From: Enterococcus casseliflavus NBRC 100478
Lineage (GTDB): Bacteria; Bacillota; Bacilli; Lactobacillales; Enterococcaceae
Reading direction: 5' to 3'
Assembly (NCBI RefSeq): GCF_001544095.1
Contig: NZ_BCPT01000022.1
Coordinates: forward strand, 1 to 45,687
DNA length: 45,687 nucleotides
In this document: positions 22,637-31,300 of the stretch, in pieces
Numbering within the stretch: position 1 is the stretch's first letter
How the letters are laid out: each line of letters starts with the position of its first letter
Program-made: the position numbers and the translations under genes
Notes under the pieces: generated by a model
What the model was told of the DNA's origin: nothing
Database searches by the model: none
What the model saw: the letters and a program-made list of their open reading frames with translations, nothing else

Positions 22637-23269
22637 ATGGGATTGAATGAATTTATTCTTGGATTGGCTAATTTAGAAAAAATCCAACGAGCACCTGGAT
22701 TTTTTAAGTTTACCGAGCACAGCGTGGCCGCTCATTCGTTTCGAGTAACCATGATTGCCCAGACCTTAGCCGATATCGAAGAACAAGCGGGAAATCAAGT
22801 CGATTGGCAAATTCTTTATGAAAAAGCCTTGAACCATGATTACACGGAACGTTTCATTGGCGACATCAAAACGCCAGTCAAATATGCAAACAAAGAATTG
22901 CGGGCGATGTTATCAACCGTTGAAGAAAAAATGACCGATGCCTTCATCGAAGAAGAAATCCCCCAAAGCTTTCAAGCGACGTATCGCAGACGCTTGGCGG
23001 ATGGCAAAGACAACAGCCTTGAAGGACAGCTGTTGGCAATTGCGGATAAGATCGATCTTTTATATGAATCTTTTGAAGAGATCTCAAAAAGCAACCCCGA
23101 CAAAGTGTTCAAAGAAATGTTTCGTGAAGCGGTTTTGACGGTCAAAGCGTTTCAGCATCGTCCATGTGTGACCTATTTCTTTGAAGCCATTTTTCCCGAG
23201 TTATTGAATGCAGATTTTTATGGCAAGACTGCTTTTCTAGAAGAAATCGCAGCTTTGGTGGAAAAATAA
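22637..23269 (+). CDS. YfbR-like HD-domain nucleotidase
   Basis: HD-superfamily phosphohydrolase of 210 residues resembling YfbR (5'-deoxynucleotidase). Metal ligands can be seen as His in TEHSVAAHSFRVT, the His-Asp pair in KALNHDYTERFIGDIKTPVK, and the late Asp in LLAIADKIDLLYESFEE. The Arg and Trp positions that give YfbR its deoxynucleotide preference are not all evident, so substrate choice is uncertain. The start at 22637 follows AAAGGAGG by 8 nt; an upstream in-frame ATG at 22583 overlaps the promoter. The gene ends at an elaborate hairpin shared with the convergent SDR gene. Confidence 0.82.
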   Translation: MGLNEFILGLANLEKIQRAPGFFKFTEHSVAAHSFRVTMIAQTLADIEEQAGNQVDWQILYEKALNHDYTERFIGDIKTPVKYANKELRAMLSTVEEKMTDAFIEEEIPQSFQATYRRRLADGKDNSLEGQLLAIADKIDLLYESFEEISKSNPDKVFKEMFREAVLTVKAFQHRPCVTYFFEAIFPELLNADFYGKTAFLEEIAALVEK

Positions 23270-23277
23270 ACAAAAAG

Positions 23278-23361
23278 AAAAAACGAAAAATCAAGAAATG
23301 ATCCATCTCACAGGTTTTACTTGAAACAAGTGAGGGGATCAGGTTTGATTTTTCGTTTTTT
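23278..23361. terminator. Long multi-segment bidirectional hairpin between convergent genes
   Basis: Left arm 23278-23294 pairs with 23345-23361 over 17 bp without mismatch. Inside it TGATCC/GGATCA (6 bp), CTCAC/GTGAG (5 bp) and GTTT/AAAC (4 bp) continue the same stem, separated by small internal loops. The outer arms are A-rich and T-rich, so both strands get a U-tract. It ends the YfbR-like and SDR genes. Confidence 0.75.
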
Positions 23362-23368
23362 TGTTGTA

Positions 23369-24139
23369 TTAAAGCAAAGATTCCGCTCCATCAATATAGA
23401 CTTCCGTTCCAGAAATATTGCCGGCAGCCTCTGAAGATAGAAAAAGCACAAGGTTGGCGACTTGTTCTGGCACGCCTGTTTCTTGTTTTAATGGTCGAGA
23501 ACGTTCTGGATATTTGACGGGGATCTCAACGCGAGCAACCTCTTCTTCAATTTCTGTGCTGGCATCGATATTCGTTGCGATCGCCCCAGGGCAGATAGCA
23601 TTGACCCGAATATTATAACCAGAAAGTTCCAGCGCAGCCATTTTTGTAAAGGCGACTTGACCTGCCTTAGATGTACTGTAAGCAGTCGCACCAAAATTGC
23701 TGAAGATGCGGTTTCCATTGACCGAACTCGTAATGACAATGCTGCCGCCTTTTGCTTTCATAAATGGGATCGCCGCTTTGACGGTAATAAAGGTACTGCG
23801 TAAATTTGTGTTGATCGTCTGGTCCCATTCTGCCACCGTCAATTCTTCGATCGGTGTCCAAGTACCGTTGATGCCGGCATTGACGTGGAGTACATCGAGA
23901 CCGCCTAGTTCTTCCACAAGACCACTCATCGCTTCTTGCAGCTTCTCTGCTTCAGTGACGTCAACGGCACGATAGTGGGCTTGTGCGTCATAGTCAGCAA
24001 GAAACTCCTGCAGCTCCTCTTCGTTGCGATCAATCAATCCAACAAGTGCGCCCTGTGCTAGAAATTGTTCTGCCACCGCTTTTCCAATCCCTGAAGCAGC
24101 CCCGGTTACAATCACTCGTTTGTTTTTGAAATCATTCAT
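23369..24139 (-). CDS. Short-chain dehydrogenase/reductase (SDR)
   Basis: Classical SDR oxidoreductase of 256 residues. The cofactor motif is VTGAASGIGKAVAE near residue 12, with Asp at the end of strand 2 (LIDRNEEE) suggesting NAD(H) rather than NADP(H). The NAG motif (HVNAGINGTW), the catalytic Ser in VITSSVNGN, and the Tyr-x-x-x-Lys pair (AYSTSKAGQVAF) are all present. The C-terminus ISGTEVYIDGAESLL is typical of FabG-like and sugar-alcohol SDRs. The substrate is unknown. ATAAGGAGG precedes the start. Confidence 0.88.
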   Translation of the reverse strand: MNDFKNKRVIVTGAASGIGKAVAEQFLAQGALVGLIDRNEEELQEFLADYDAQAHYRAVDVTEAEKLQEAMSGLVEELGGLDVLHVNAGINGTWTPIEELTVAEWDQTINTNLRSTFITVKAAIPFMKAKGGSIVITSSVNGNRIFSNFGATAYSTSKAGQVAFTKMAALELSGYNIRVNAICPGAIATNIDASTEIEEEVARVEIPVKYPERSRPLKQETGVPEQVANLVLFLSSEAAGNISGTEVYIDGAESLL

Positions 24140-24319
24140 TTTTTTCGCCTCCTTATAGTAAATTATAAAAAAGATCCCTTTTTTTGTCGAAAAAAGCGAT
24201 CAGGGACGAGTGACAAATTTCTTTAGCTGATAAATACGGACACTGGATAGTAAGGTTCTTCTTCCTACGAACCCTCGTATCCGATGGGAAAACAGATGTA
24301 ATCGCCATTGATTTTGTAG

Positions 24320-24325
24320 TATAAT
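24320..24325 (+). promoter_or_regulatory. -10 element upstream of dinG
   Basis: A perfect TATAAT lies 27 nt before the dinG ATG, with CAAGGAGG in between. The -35 at 17 bp (TGTAAT) is poor. Confidence 0.5.
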
Positions 24326-24351
24326 GCAGACAGTGTGCAAGGAGGAATACA

Positions 24352-27108
24352 ATGAAACCCATATACGCTGTGGTGGATCTTGAAACAACAGGAACCGATT
24401 CGACGATTGATCGAATTATTCAATTTGGCTGTGTCTTAGTCCAAGATGGCAAGATCATTAATCGTTTTGCCGCAGATATCAACCCTGACCGCAGAATTTC
24501 TAAGCAAATTCAACGATTGACACACATCACAAACCAGCAAGTAAGCAAAGCGCCTTATTTCGAAGACATAGCTGACACGATCTACAACTTACTCAGCAAT
24601 ACGATTTTTGTGGCGCATAACATTTATTTTGACTATCATTTTTTAAGCAATGAATTTGTTCGTTGCGGTCTGCCGCCTTTATCGATTCCAGGGATCGATA
24701 CGGTGGAATTGGCGCAAGTGTTTTTGCCGACAGAAAGCAGCTTTCGCTTAGGTGATCTGGCAGACAGCATCGGCTTTCGTCATGACAACCCGCATCAAGC
24801 CGATAGTGATGCAGAAGTGACCGCAGCATTATTTTTATACATTGAAGCAATCATGCGACAGCTACCATGGACGACTCTTAAACAGATTGCGCTTTTAAGC
24901 GGTCAGATGGGGATGCAAACGAGTGAGTATATTCACGGAATCTTGAAAGAAAAAGGACCAGAGTTGGCGGAAGATCTCGAAGTGATCGACGGTATCGTCT
25001 TGCGGAAAAAGATCGTCCCACTTTTTGAAGCTACGCATTTTCAAGAAACGTATCCGAAAGTTAAAACGGAAAAAGAACAGCGCTTTGGCCAGCACTTAGT
25101 CTATCGGAAACAACAAGCACGCTTGATGAATGCGGTGTATACCCATTACACCCAACCAGAGAAAAATTTGATTATTGAAGCAGAAACGGGGATGGGAAAA
25201 ACCATCGGTTACTTGTTTCCAGCCGCTTATTTAGCGACGCCAGAAAATCCATTGATCGTTAGCACCTCATCGATTCTTTTACAAAATCAGATCATTAGCA
25301 AAGACATTCCATTGGTGAACCAAGTACTGCAGCAGCCTTTGCAAGCGGTCTTGGTCAAAAGCCATCGTCATTACATTGATTTGCAGCGCTTTAAAGCGAC
25401 GCTGGATCAACCGGTAGAACAAAAGCAATACGCCCAATATCAGATGGGGATCTTAGTCTGGCTGACCAAAACAGAAACAGGTGACTTTGATGAATTGAAT
25501 TTAGTTCGTCTTGATCATCCTTTATTTACCGACATTCGCCATCGCGGGGTCGACTTTTTAGCCAAAGATCAACCCTTCTATGAACAAGATTTTGTTCGAC
25601 ATTTATATCGGCGGATGGCGCAAAGCAATGTTTTGATCGTCAATCATGCCTTTTTAATGCAGGAAAACCGACGGGCGCAGCCACTGTTGCCAACGAGTGA
25701 TTATTTGTTGATCGATGAAGCCCAACAGTTGCCGCAGCAAGCAGAAGGATTTAGTCAACATGTCTTTGACTCTGCTCATTTCAAGCGGCAGTTTTTACAG
25801 CTGAATGAAGAAGGACTATTTGAAGAAATTGCCCAGATCATTACCGAGGACGATTTTTTGCAACGGATGTTCTCGTTGTATCGAAATGCATTGTCGGTTT
25901 TGGTCGAAACACAAGAACAGTATTTTCGCACCTTATCAATCGATGCCCCAGAATTACAAGTCGTTCAGCATCGTGACCTCTATGATGGGACCTTAGAGCA
26001 GGACAAGCTACATCAAAAATTGAGCCTCTATTATCAGGAAATCAATGAGATTCAACAGCAGCTGCGTCAGCGATTCGAGTTGACCAATGATCGGTGGTAT
26101 GCAAGACAACGGATCGTGATTGCCCGTTTATTTGATTTCTTTAGTCAAATGGACGCACAGGAACAAACAGTGACCGCGTGGTTGACTTGGTGGCATCCTC
26201 GTTACGTTCATTGGCTGAAAAAGCATCCCCAGTCAGGAAATGCTGTGATTGAGTTAGCTGATCTAGAAGGACATTCGATCGTGGAGAGCACATGGTACCA
26301 ACGCTATCAGCACATCATTTATCTAGGGGGGACATTGAAGATCCCAGGCAACAAAGAATATTTTGCCCATCAGATCGGCTTGACGGATGTGCCAGTCAAA
26401 ACGATTCCTGCCTTTTATGATTACAGCAAGCAAACGCGACTGTATGTAATCAAAAAAGGTCTCTCGATCCAACAAGCATCAGCTGCCGAATACGCGGATT
26501 ATTTAGTCGAAGCGTTGGTCCCGATTTTGTTTGACAATCCGCAACCAGCGCTTGTGTTGTTTACGGCGCACGAAACTTTGAAAAATGTCTATGATCGATT
26601 GAATAAAAAAGCCCTGCATTATGGCAGAGAAATCGTTGCTCAAGGGACTGGCGGAACCCGTGAGAAAATCTTAAAGAAATTTTTATTAGCGGAAAATGGT
26701 ATCTTATTAGGGACTAGCAGTTTTTGGGAAGGGGTCGATTTACCAGGACAGGCACTGAAGATCGCTGTGGTGACCCGATTGCCTTTTGAGAACCCTAAAC
26801 AACCCATGGTCCAAGCACGGCACGCCTTTTTGGAAGCAGAAGGCATTGATTCTTTTAAAGAAGATGCCTTACCTAAAGCGATTTTACGGCTGCGCCAAGC
26901 ATTGGGGCGCTTGATCCGTTCCGAGGAGGATACCGGCGTGATGGTCGTCCTTGATCGACGCTTGCTATCGACAAAGTATGGCAAACGAATGGTCAAAGGC
27001 TTACCCAAAAACTTACCTCTGATTGAAGCAAGTCCAACCGAGATTGCCGAAGACATCCAGCATTTTTTTGCGCAAGAGGAAAAAGCAGCAGCCGATTTTG
27101 AAAAATGA
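24352..27108 (+). CDS. dinG: DinG-family 3'-5' exonuclease / helicase-like protein
   Basis: A 918-residue fusion typical of Firmicutes DinG. Residues 1-170 are a DEDDh exonuclease domain with Asp9 and Glu11 (VVDLETTG), the AHNIYFDYHFL motif near residue 89, and His148/Asp153 at the end. The rest is an XPD/DinG-like superfamily 2 helicase: motif I AETGMGKT (277-284), motif II DEAQ (455-458), LLGTSSFWEGVDLPG and QALGRLIRSEEDTG near residue 850. The four iron-sulfur cysteines of E. coli DinG are not apparent, as expected for the Gram-positive type, in which nuclease activity dominates over unwinding. First of the conserved dinG-ypmB-aspB-asnS series. Confidence 0.95.
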   Translation: MKPIYAVVDLETTGTDSTIDRIIQFGCVLVQDGKIINRFAADINPDRRISKQIQRLTHITNQQVSKAPYFEDIADTIYNLLSNTIFVAHNIYFDYHFLSNEFVRCGLPPLSIPGIDTVELAQVFLPTESSFRLGDLADSIGFRHDNPHQADSDAEVTAALFLYIEAIMRQLPWTTLKQIALLSGQMGMQTSEYIHGILKEKGPELAEDLEVIDGIVLRKKIVPLFEATHFQETYPKVKTEKEQRFGQHLVYRKQQARLMNAVYTHYTQPEKNLIIEAETGMGKTIGYLFPAAYLATPENPLIVSTSSILLQNQIISKDIPLVNQVLQQPLQAVLVKSHRHYIDLQRFKATLDQPVEQKQYAQYQMGILVWLTKTETGDFDELNLVRLDHPLFTDIRHRGVDFLAKDQPFYEQDFVRHLYRRMAQSNVLIVNHAFLMQENRRAQPLLPTSDYLLIDEAQQLPQQAEGFSQHVFDSAHFKRQFLQLNEEGLFEEIAQIITEDDFLQRMFSLYRNALSVLVETQEQYFRTLSIDAPELQVVQHRDLYDGTLEQDKLHQKLSLYYQEINEIQQQLRQRFELTNDRWYARQRIVIARLFDFFSQMDAQEQTVTAWLTWWHPRYVHWLKKHPQSGNAVIELADLEGHSIVESTWYQRYQHIIYLGGTLKIPGNKEYFAHQIGLTDVPVKTIPAFYDYSKQTRLYVIKKGLSIQQASAAEYADYLVEALVPILFDNPQPALVLFTAHETLKNVYDRLNKKALHYGREIVAQGTGGTREKILKKFLLAENGILLGTSSFWEGVDLPGQALKIAVVTRLPFENPKQPMVQARHAFLEAEGIDSFKEDALPKAILRLRQALGRLIRSEEDTGVMVVLDRRLLSTKYGKRMVKGLPKNLPLIEASPTEIAEDIQHFFAQEEKAAADFEK

Positions 27109-27127
27109 GTTGAACATCTGATATAAT
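27098..27127 (+). promoter_or_regulatory. Promoter of ypmB-aspB-asnS
   Basis: TTGAAA (27098-27103), an 18-bp spacer and TATAAT (27122-27127) with an upstream TG (TGaTATAAT). The -35 lies in the last codons of dinG. Confidence 0.65.
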
Positions 27128-27156
27128 GGATTTTATTTAAGATTGGAGTACGAAGT

Positions 27157-27657
27157 GTGAAAACAAAAGACAAAGAACATCGGCGTGTGGTTATTTTGCT
27201 GAGTGCGATCACAGTCTTACTGGTCGTTATTCTCTTCGCTTCTATTTTCTATCTCCGTTCTTCTCGTCCAATGCGACAAGCAAGAAACGAAGCAATCGAA
27301 ATAGCAGAAAGATACACCGATTTAGCAGAGGTCGAACAATTTTATTGGTTTACCCGTGAGGAAACCTCCTTTAGCATTGTTGGAAAGGATACGAATAACA
27401 ATGAGATCGTTGTGATCATCCCAAAAAGCGGTGAGAAGGTTTCTGTTTCTAATCAAGCGGATGGGCTGACGGAAGCACAAGCTAAGGCATTTGTTCGCGA
27501 CAATCATCAAGGTCAGGAAATCCAAAAGGCCGCATTGGGTATTTTTGAAGGCGAGCCAACTTGGGAAGTCATGACGAAAGATGGCGATGGTCGTTTGAAC
27601 TATTATTTGATTGGTTTCAAAGATGGCGAAGAAATCAAAGCGATCACTGAACTATAG
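27157..27657 (+). CDS. ypmB: YpmB-like (DUF5590) membrane-anchored protein
   Basis: A 166-residue protein with one N-terminal membrane helix (VVILLSAITVLLVVILFASI) and an external domain with two PepSY-like repeats: ARNEAIEIAERYTDLAEVEQ then WFTREETSFSIVGKDTNNNE, and EAQAKAFVRDNHQGQEIQKA then GEPTWEVMTKDGDGRLNYYL. B. subtilis YpmB lies in the same order between dinG and aspB; its function is unknown. The start is GTG after GGAG. Confidence 0.85.
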   Translation: MKTKDKEHRRVVILLSAITVLLVVILFASIFYLRSSRPMRQARNEAIEIAERYTDLAEVEQFYWFTREETSFSIVGKDTNNNEIVVIIPKSGEKVSVSNQADGLTEAQAKAFVRDNHQGQEIQKAALGIFEGEPTWEVMTKDGDGRLNYYLIGFKDGEEIKAITEL

Positions 27658-27707
27658 GAAGACGCTTATGATAGAATGAATTTTGGATCGTAGAAAGGAT
27701 GATAAAC

Positions 27708-28901
27708 ATGGTACTTTCAAAAAGAGCAGAAAAATTGGAACCCTCCGCAACGTTAGCGGCATCTGCTAAGGCAAAAGCGTTAGCGGACCAAGGTGTAGAC
27801 GTATTAAGTCTAACTGTCGGTGAACCCGACTTTATTACCCCGAAAAACATTCGCCAAGCAGCGATCGCAGCGATTGAGAGTGGCAAAGCTAGTTTTTACA
27901 CAGCAACTGCGGGGATTCCTGAATTAAAACAGGCGATTCTTGCTTATATGAAAGAGTTTTATGGTGCTGACTATGATTCAAACCAAGTGATCGTGACAGA
28001 TGGCGCAAAATTTGCCCTTTATACGCTGTTTCAAGCGCTCCTTGATGAAGAGGATGAAGTACTCATTCCAGTGCCTTATTGGGTCAGCTATGCGGAACAA
28101 GTCCGTTTAGCAGAAGGGACACCTGTGTTTGTTGAAGCCAAGCAAGAAGCCGATTTTAAAGTTTCTGTGGCTCAATTAGAAGCTGCTCGTACAGAGAAAA
28201 CGAAAGCCATCATTTTAAACTCGCCTGCCAACCCTACAGGGGCGATTTACTCAAAAGAAGCGTTAACGGCAATCGGCAACTGGGCAGTGGAAAATAATAT
28301 TTGGATCATTGCCGATGATATCTATGGTCGTTTGGTTTATAACGGCAATACCTTTACATCGATCGCAAGCTTATCAGAAGAGATCCGCAAACAAACCATC
28401 GTGATCAACGGCGTTTCTAAAACCTATTCTATGACTGGGTGGCGGATCGGATTTGCTGTCGGCGATGCAAAAATCATCAAAGCGATGGTCGATATCGCTT
28501 CCCAAGCTACCAGCAACCCGCCGGCTGCTAGCCAATACGCAGCAGTTGAGGCACTGACTGGGAATCAAGAATCGATCGAAGTGATGCGTCAGGCCTTCGA
28601 AGAGCGCTTGAACAAACTATATCCGCTAATTGCCGCTATTCCTGGTTTTCAGGTGACGAAACCCCAAGGCGCGTTTTACTTGTTCCCAAATGTCAAAGAA
28701 GCCATGACGATGTGCGGCTATCAAACCATTGATGCCTTCGTGGAGGCCTTGCTGATGGAAGCCCACGTGGCAGTAGTGACTGGTGCTGGTTTTGGTACAC
28801 CAGATTATTTACGCATCAGCTATGCAACTGATTGGGACACGTTAGCGGAAGCTACCAAACGAATCCATGATTTTGTTGAAAAGAAACGCCAAAAAGCTTA
28901 A
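27708..28901 (+). CDS. aspB: Aspartate aminotransferase (class I, PLP-dependent)
   Basis: A 397-residue class I/II aminotransferase of the subgroup Ib found in Bacillus and Thermus. It transfers the amino group between aspartate and 2-oxoglutarate. The opening SLTVGEPDFITPKNI, the NSPANPTGAIYS loop, DDIYGRLVYNG, the PLP lysine in INGVSKTYSMTGWRIGF and the closing YLRISYATDWDTLAEA with the substrate Arg are all visible. The start at 27708 follows GAAAGGATG by a normal gap; an ATG at 27699 touches that site. Its product could supply aspartate for asparagine and for the adjacent asparaginyl-tRNA synthetase. Confidence 0.95.
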   Translation: MVLSKRAEKLEPSATLAASAKAKALADQGVDVLSLTVGEPDFITPKNIRQAAIAAIESGKASFYTATAGIPELKQAILAYMKEFYGADYDSNQVIVTDGAKFALYTLFQALLDEEDEVLIPVPYWVSYAEQVRLAEGTPVFVEAKQEADFKVSVAQLEAARTEKTKAIILNSPANPTGAIYSKEALTAIGNWAVENNIWIIADDIYGRLVYNGNTFTSIASLSEEIRKQTIVINGVSKTYSMTGWRIGFAVGDAKIIKAMVDIASQATSNPPAASQYAAVEALTGNQESIEVMRQAFEERLNKLYPLIAAIPGFQVTKPQGAFYLFPNVKEAMTMCGYQTIDAFVEALLMEAHVAVVTGAGFGTPDYLRISYATDWDTLAEATKRIHDFVEKKRQKA

Positions 28902-28944
28902 AATGCTCTATGGTGCCTTTATTAATTAGATAGGAGAGAATCAA

Positions 28945-30243
28945 GTGGAATCTATTCAAATTTTAGATGCAAAAAAACACGTTGGCGAAACCGTTCAAAT
29001 CGGAGCATGGGTTGCTAACAAACGTTCTAGCGGCAAGATCGCCTTTTTACAACTTCGTGACGGAACAGCGTATTTTCAAGGAATCGTTGTAAAAAGTGAA
29101 GTAGGGGAAGAAGTTTTCCAATTAGCGAAAAATCTAAATCAGGAAACTGCCGTACTGGTCACTGGGGAAATCAGAGAAGACAGCCGCTCAAAATTCGGCT
29201 ATGAAATTGGTATCTCTGGTTTAGAAGTTGTTGGGGAAAGCCATGATTACCCAATCACACCAAAAGAACACGGAACAGATTTCTTGATGGACCATCGTCA
29301 TTTATGGTTGCGTTCCTCAAAACAACACGCCATCATGCAAATCCGAAACGAAATCATTCGGGCAACGTATGAATTTTTCAACAAGAATGGCTTCATCAAA
29401 ATCGATCCACCGATCCTAACCGGATCAGCACCAGAAGGAACGACTGATTTATTCGAAACCAACTATTTCGATCAAAAAGCATATTTGTCTCAGTCTGGTC
29501 AATTGTACATGGAAGCTGCCGCTATGGCGTTTGGCAAAGTCTTTTCTTTTGGACCAACTTTCCGTGCCGAAAAATCAAAGACACGTCGTCACTTGATTGA
29601 ATTTTGGATGATTGAACCAGAAATGGCCTTTATGCACCAAGAAGAAAGCTTGGAAGTCCAAGAGCAGTACGTGGCATTCTTAGTGCAAAATGTGCTCGAT
29701 AACTGTGACTATGCATTAGACGTCTTAGGCCGTGACCGTGAAGTCTTGAAAAAATACACCAAATTACCATTCCCACGAATCTCTTACGATGATGCAGTGG
29801 CATTATTACAAAAGAACGGCTTCGATGATATTCAATGGGGCGATGACTTTGGCTCACCACATGAGACCTTTATTGCCAATTCATTCGATCAGCCCGTCTT
29901 TATCTTAAACTATCCAAAAGCCATCAAACCCTTCTATATGAAGCCACATCCAACGAGAGAAGATGTCGTGATCTGTGCCGATATGATCGCACCAGAAGGA
30001 TATGGCGAGATCATAGGCGGTTCTGAACGTGCCATCGATCATGAATACCTGCTAGAACAAATCCGCGCCCACGGCTTGGACGAAAATGAATATTCATGGT
30101 ATTTAGATCTACGCAAGTACGGCTCAGTTCCTCACACCGGCTTTGGTCTTGGATTAGAACGGACCGTTACCTGGTTATCAGGAATCGAGCACGTAAGAGA
30201 ATCCATTCCGTTTCCACGGTTGTTGAATCGGATTTATCCTTAA
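28945..30243 (+). CDS. asnS: Asparaginyl-tRNA synthetase
   Basis: Class IIb aminoacyl-tRNA synthetase of 432 residues that charges tRNA-Asn. The N-terminal OB-fold anticodon-binding domain spans about residues 1-110 ([20 protein letters not shown]). The catalytic core has motif 1 near residue 135, motif 2 [20 protein letters not shown] and motif 3 [15 protein letters not shown]. Start is GTG 8-9 nt after TAGGAGAG. It follows aspB by 43 nt and ends the operon, with a terminator about 40 nt later. Confidence 0.97.
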   Translation: MESIQILDAKKHVGETVQIGAWVANKRSSGKIAFLQLRDGTAYFQGIVVKSEVGEEVFQLAKNLNQETAVLVTGEIREDSRSKFGYEIGISGLEVVGESHDYPITPKEHGTDFLMDHRHLWLRSSKQHAIMQIRNEIIRATYEFFNKNGFIKIDPPILTGSAPEGTTDLFETNYFDQKAYLSQSGQLYMEAAAMAFGKVFSFGPTFRAEKSKTRRHLIEFWMIEPEMAFMHQEESLEVQEQYVAFLVQNVLDNCDYALDVLGRDREVLKKYTKLPFPRISYDDAVALLQKNGFDDIQWGDDFGSPHETFIANSFDQPVFILNYPKAIKPFYMKPHPTREDVVICADMIAPEGYGEIIGGSERAIDHEYLLEQIRAHGLDENEYSWYLDLRKYGSVPHTGFGLGLERTVTWLSGIEHVRESIPFPRLLNRIYP

Positions 30244-30285
30244 TTTAAAAAGATTTTGTGCGAAAGCGTAAACGATTCACTCATC

Positions 30286-30331
30286 ACACCATCCCTTGCT
30301 AGAAAGTCTCTAGCGGGGCTGGTGTTTTTAT
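30286..30331 (+). terminator. Terminator of the dinG-asnS operon
   Basis: acacca (30286-30291) pairs with tggtgt (30320-30325), with inner ccc/ggg and gctaga/tctagc stems, followed by ttttta. It cleanly separates asnS from the polysaccharide locus. Confidence 0.8.
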
Positions 30332-30453
30332 CTGCTCTTGATGATGAGGGATTACTTCAGAAAAGAAGCAAGCAGCAATCCAACGGGCGGATGGGACTGA
30401 ATAGAAGAAATCGCTTTGCTTGCTCGAGTGTGCTTTTTTTACGCGCGGGGATA

Positions 30454-30462
30454 TGATATAAT
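30454..30462 (+). promoter_or_regulatory. Extended -10 promoter of the polysaccharide locus
   Basis: TGaTATAAT is a perfect extended -10 with a T-rich but poor -35. It lies 50 nt before the first glycosyltransferase. The rest of the gap 30332-30453 holds no gene I can support. Confidence 0.6.
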
Positions 30463-30511
30463 AACAAATTGACTAGTATCTCTCATTTTATAACATTAAG
30501 GACAATACACT

Positions 30512-31300
30512 ATGGATAATAGAAAAACGAATAAAATAATCATCAGTATTGTGACACATAATAGTCGTGATATATTCAAAACATTGGATCATCTGGAGAA
30601 AGAGATAGGAGAGGATCCACGCTTTGAAGTGAAAATATTTGATAATAATTCGAAAGCAGAATACATTGCTAAAATGCAAGATTATCCATTTGTCACTGTC
30701 ATCTCAGCCAATGAAAATCTTGGATTTGGTCATGGACACAATCAATTATTAATGAATGCAACGCAAGAATACGGATTTATTTGCAATCCTGATATTCTTG
30801 TCACGAAAGAATCAATTGAAGGATTATTAAAAAGAATTCAAGAGAATGAAGCAGCTGTCGTAGTTCCTCAGGTTTTGAACGAAGATGGCTCTATTCAGTA
30901 TTTAGTAAGAAAACGATTAGCTGTATTCGATTATTTCTTGCGATTTATTCCGTTTCATTGGGTAAAAAAAGTATTTAAAAAAAGACTGTCTGCTTATGAG
31001 TGCCGTGACCTTCCACAAGATCAAACCAGTTATATCCGAATGGGCTCTGGTTGTTTTATGTTGGTAGAAATCGCTCGCTTTAAAGAAATCGGCGGCTTTG
31101 ACGAACAGTTCTTTATGTATTTTGAAGACAATGATTTGTGTTTGAGATATGAAAAAGCGGGGTACCGCATTTTGTATACGCCCTTTGAAAAAGTCGTGCA
31201 CTTATACGGTAAAGGAGCTCATAGAAGTGCAAAACTCTTTTTGGTGTTTATGCATTCGATGATGAAATTTTTTAATAAATGGGGTTGGAGGCTGTTTTGA
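30512..31300 (+). CDS. epaB: GT2 family glycosyltransferase (EpaB/RgpB-like, probable rhamnosyltransferase)
   Basis: A 262-residue GT-A fold glycosyltransferase resembling WbbL/RgpB/EpaB-type rhamnosyltransferases. The order is: IIISIVTHNSRDIFKTLDHL, KIFDNNSKAEY, ENLGFGHGHNQLL, the metal-binding region FICNPDILVTKES (N-P-D in place of D-x-D, as usual in this subgroup), GSGCFMLVEIARFKEIGGFD and FFMYFEDNDLCLRYEKAGYR. It acts at the cytoplasmic face on a lipid-linked acceptor. It heads an operon whose next two genes overlap end to start. The RBS is AAGGACA, weaker than its neighbours. The rhamnose preference is inferred from the rml genes downstream. Confidence 0.83.
   Translation: MDNRKTNKIIISIVTHNSRDIFKTLDHLEKEIGEDPRFEVKIFDNNSKAEYIAKMQDYPFVTVISANENLGFGHGHNQLLMNATQEYGFICNPDILVTKESIEGLLKRIQENEAAVVVPQVLNEDGSIQYLVRKRLAVFDYFLRFIPFHWVKKVFKKRLSAYECRDLPQDQTSYIRMGSGCFMLVEIARFKEIGGFDEQFFMYFEDNDLCLRYEKAGYRILYTPFEKVVHLYGKGAHRSAKLFLVFMHSMMKFFNKWGWRLF

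Noticed and set aside
26640-27212. A 190-residue leftward reading frame
   Set aside because: It is antisense to the 3' end of dinG and shows low-complexity basic and serine content typical of shadow frames.
28902-28944. A T-box or other amino-acid riboswitch before asnS
   Set aside because: The gap from aspB is only 43 nt and holds just the RBS; there is no room for a T-box leader or its AGGGUGGNACCGCG element.
30256-30456. A 66-residue rightward reading frame after asnS
   Set aside because: It runs through the asnS terminator hairpin and the next promoter, with no RBS. It is a chance frame.
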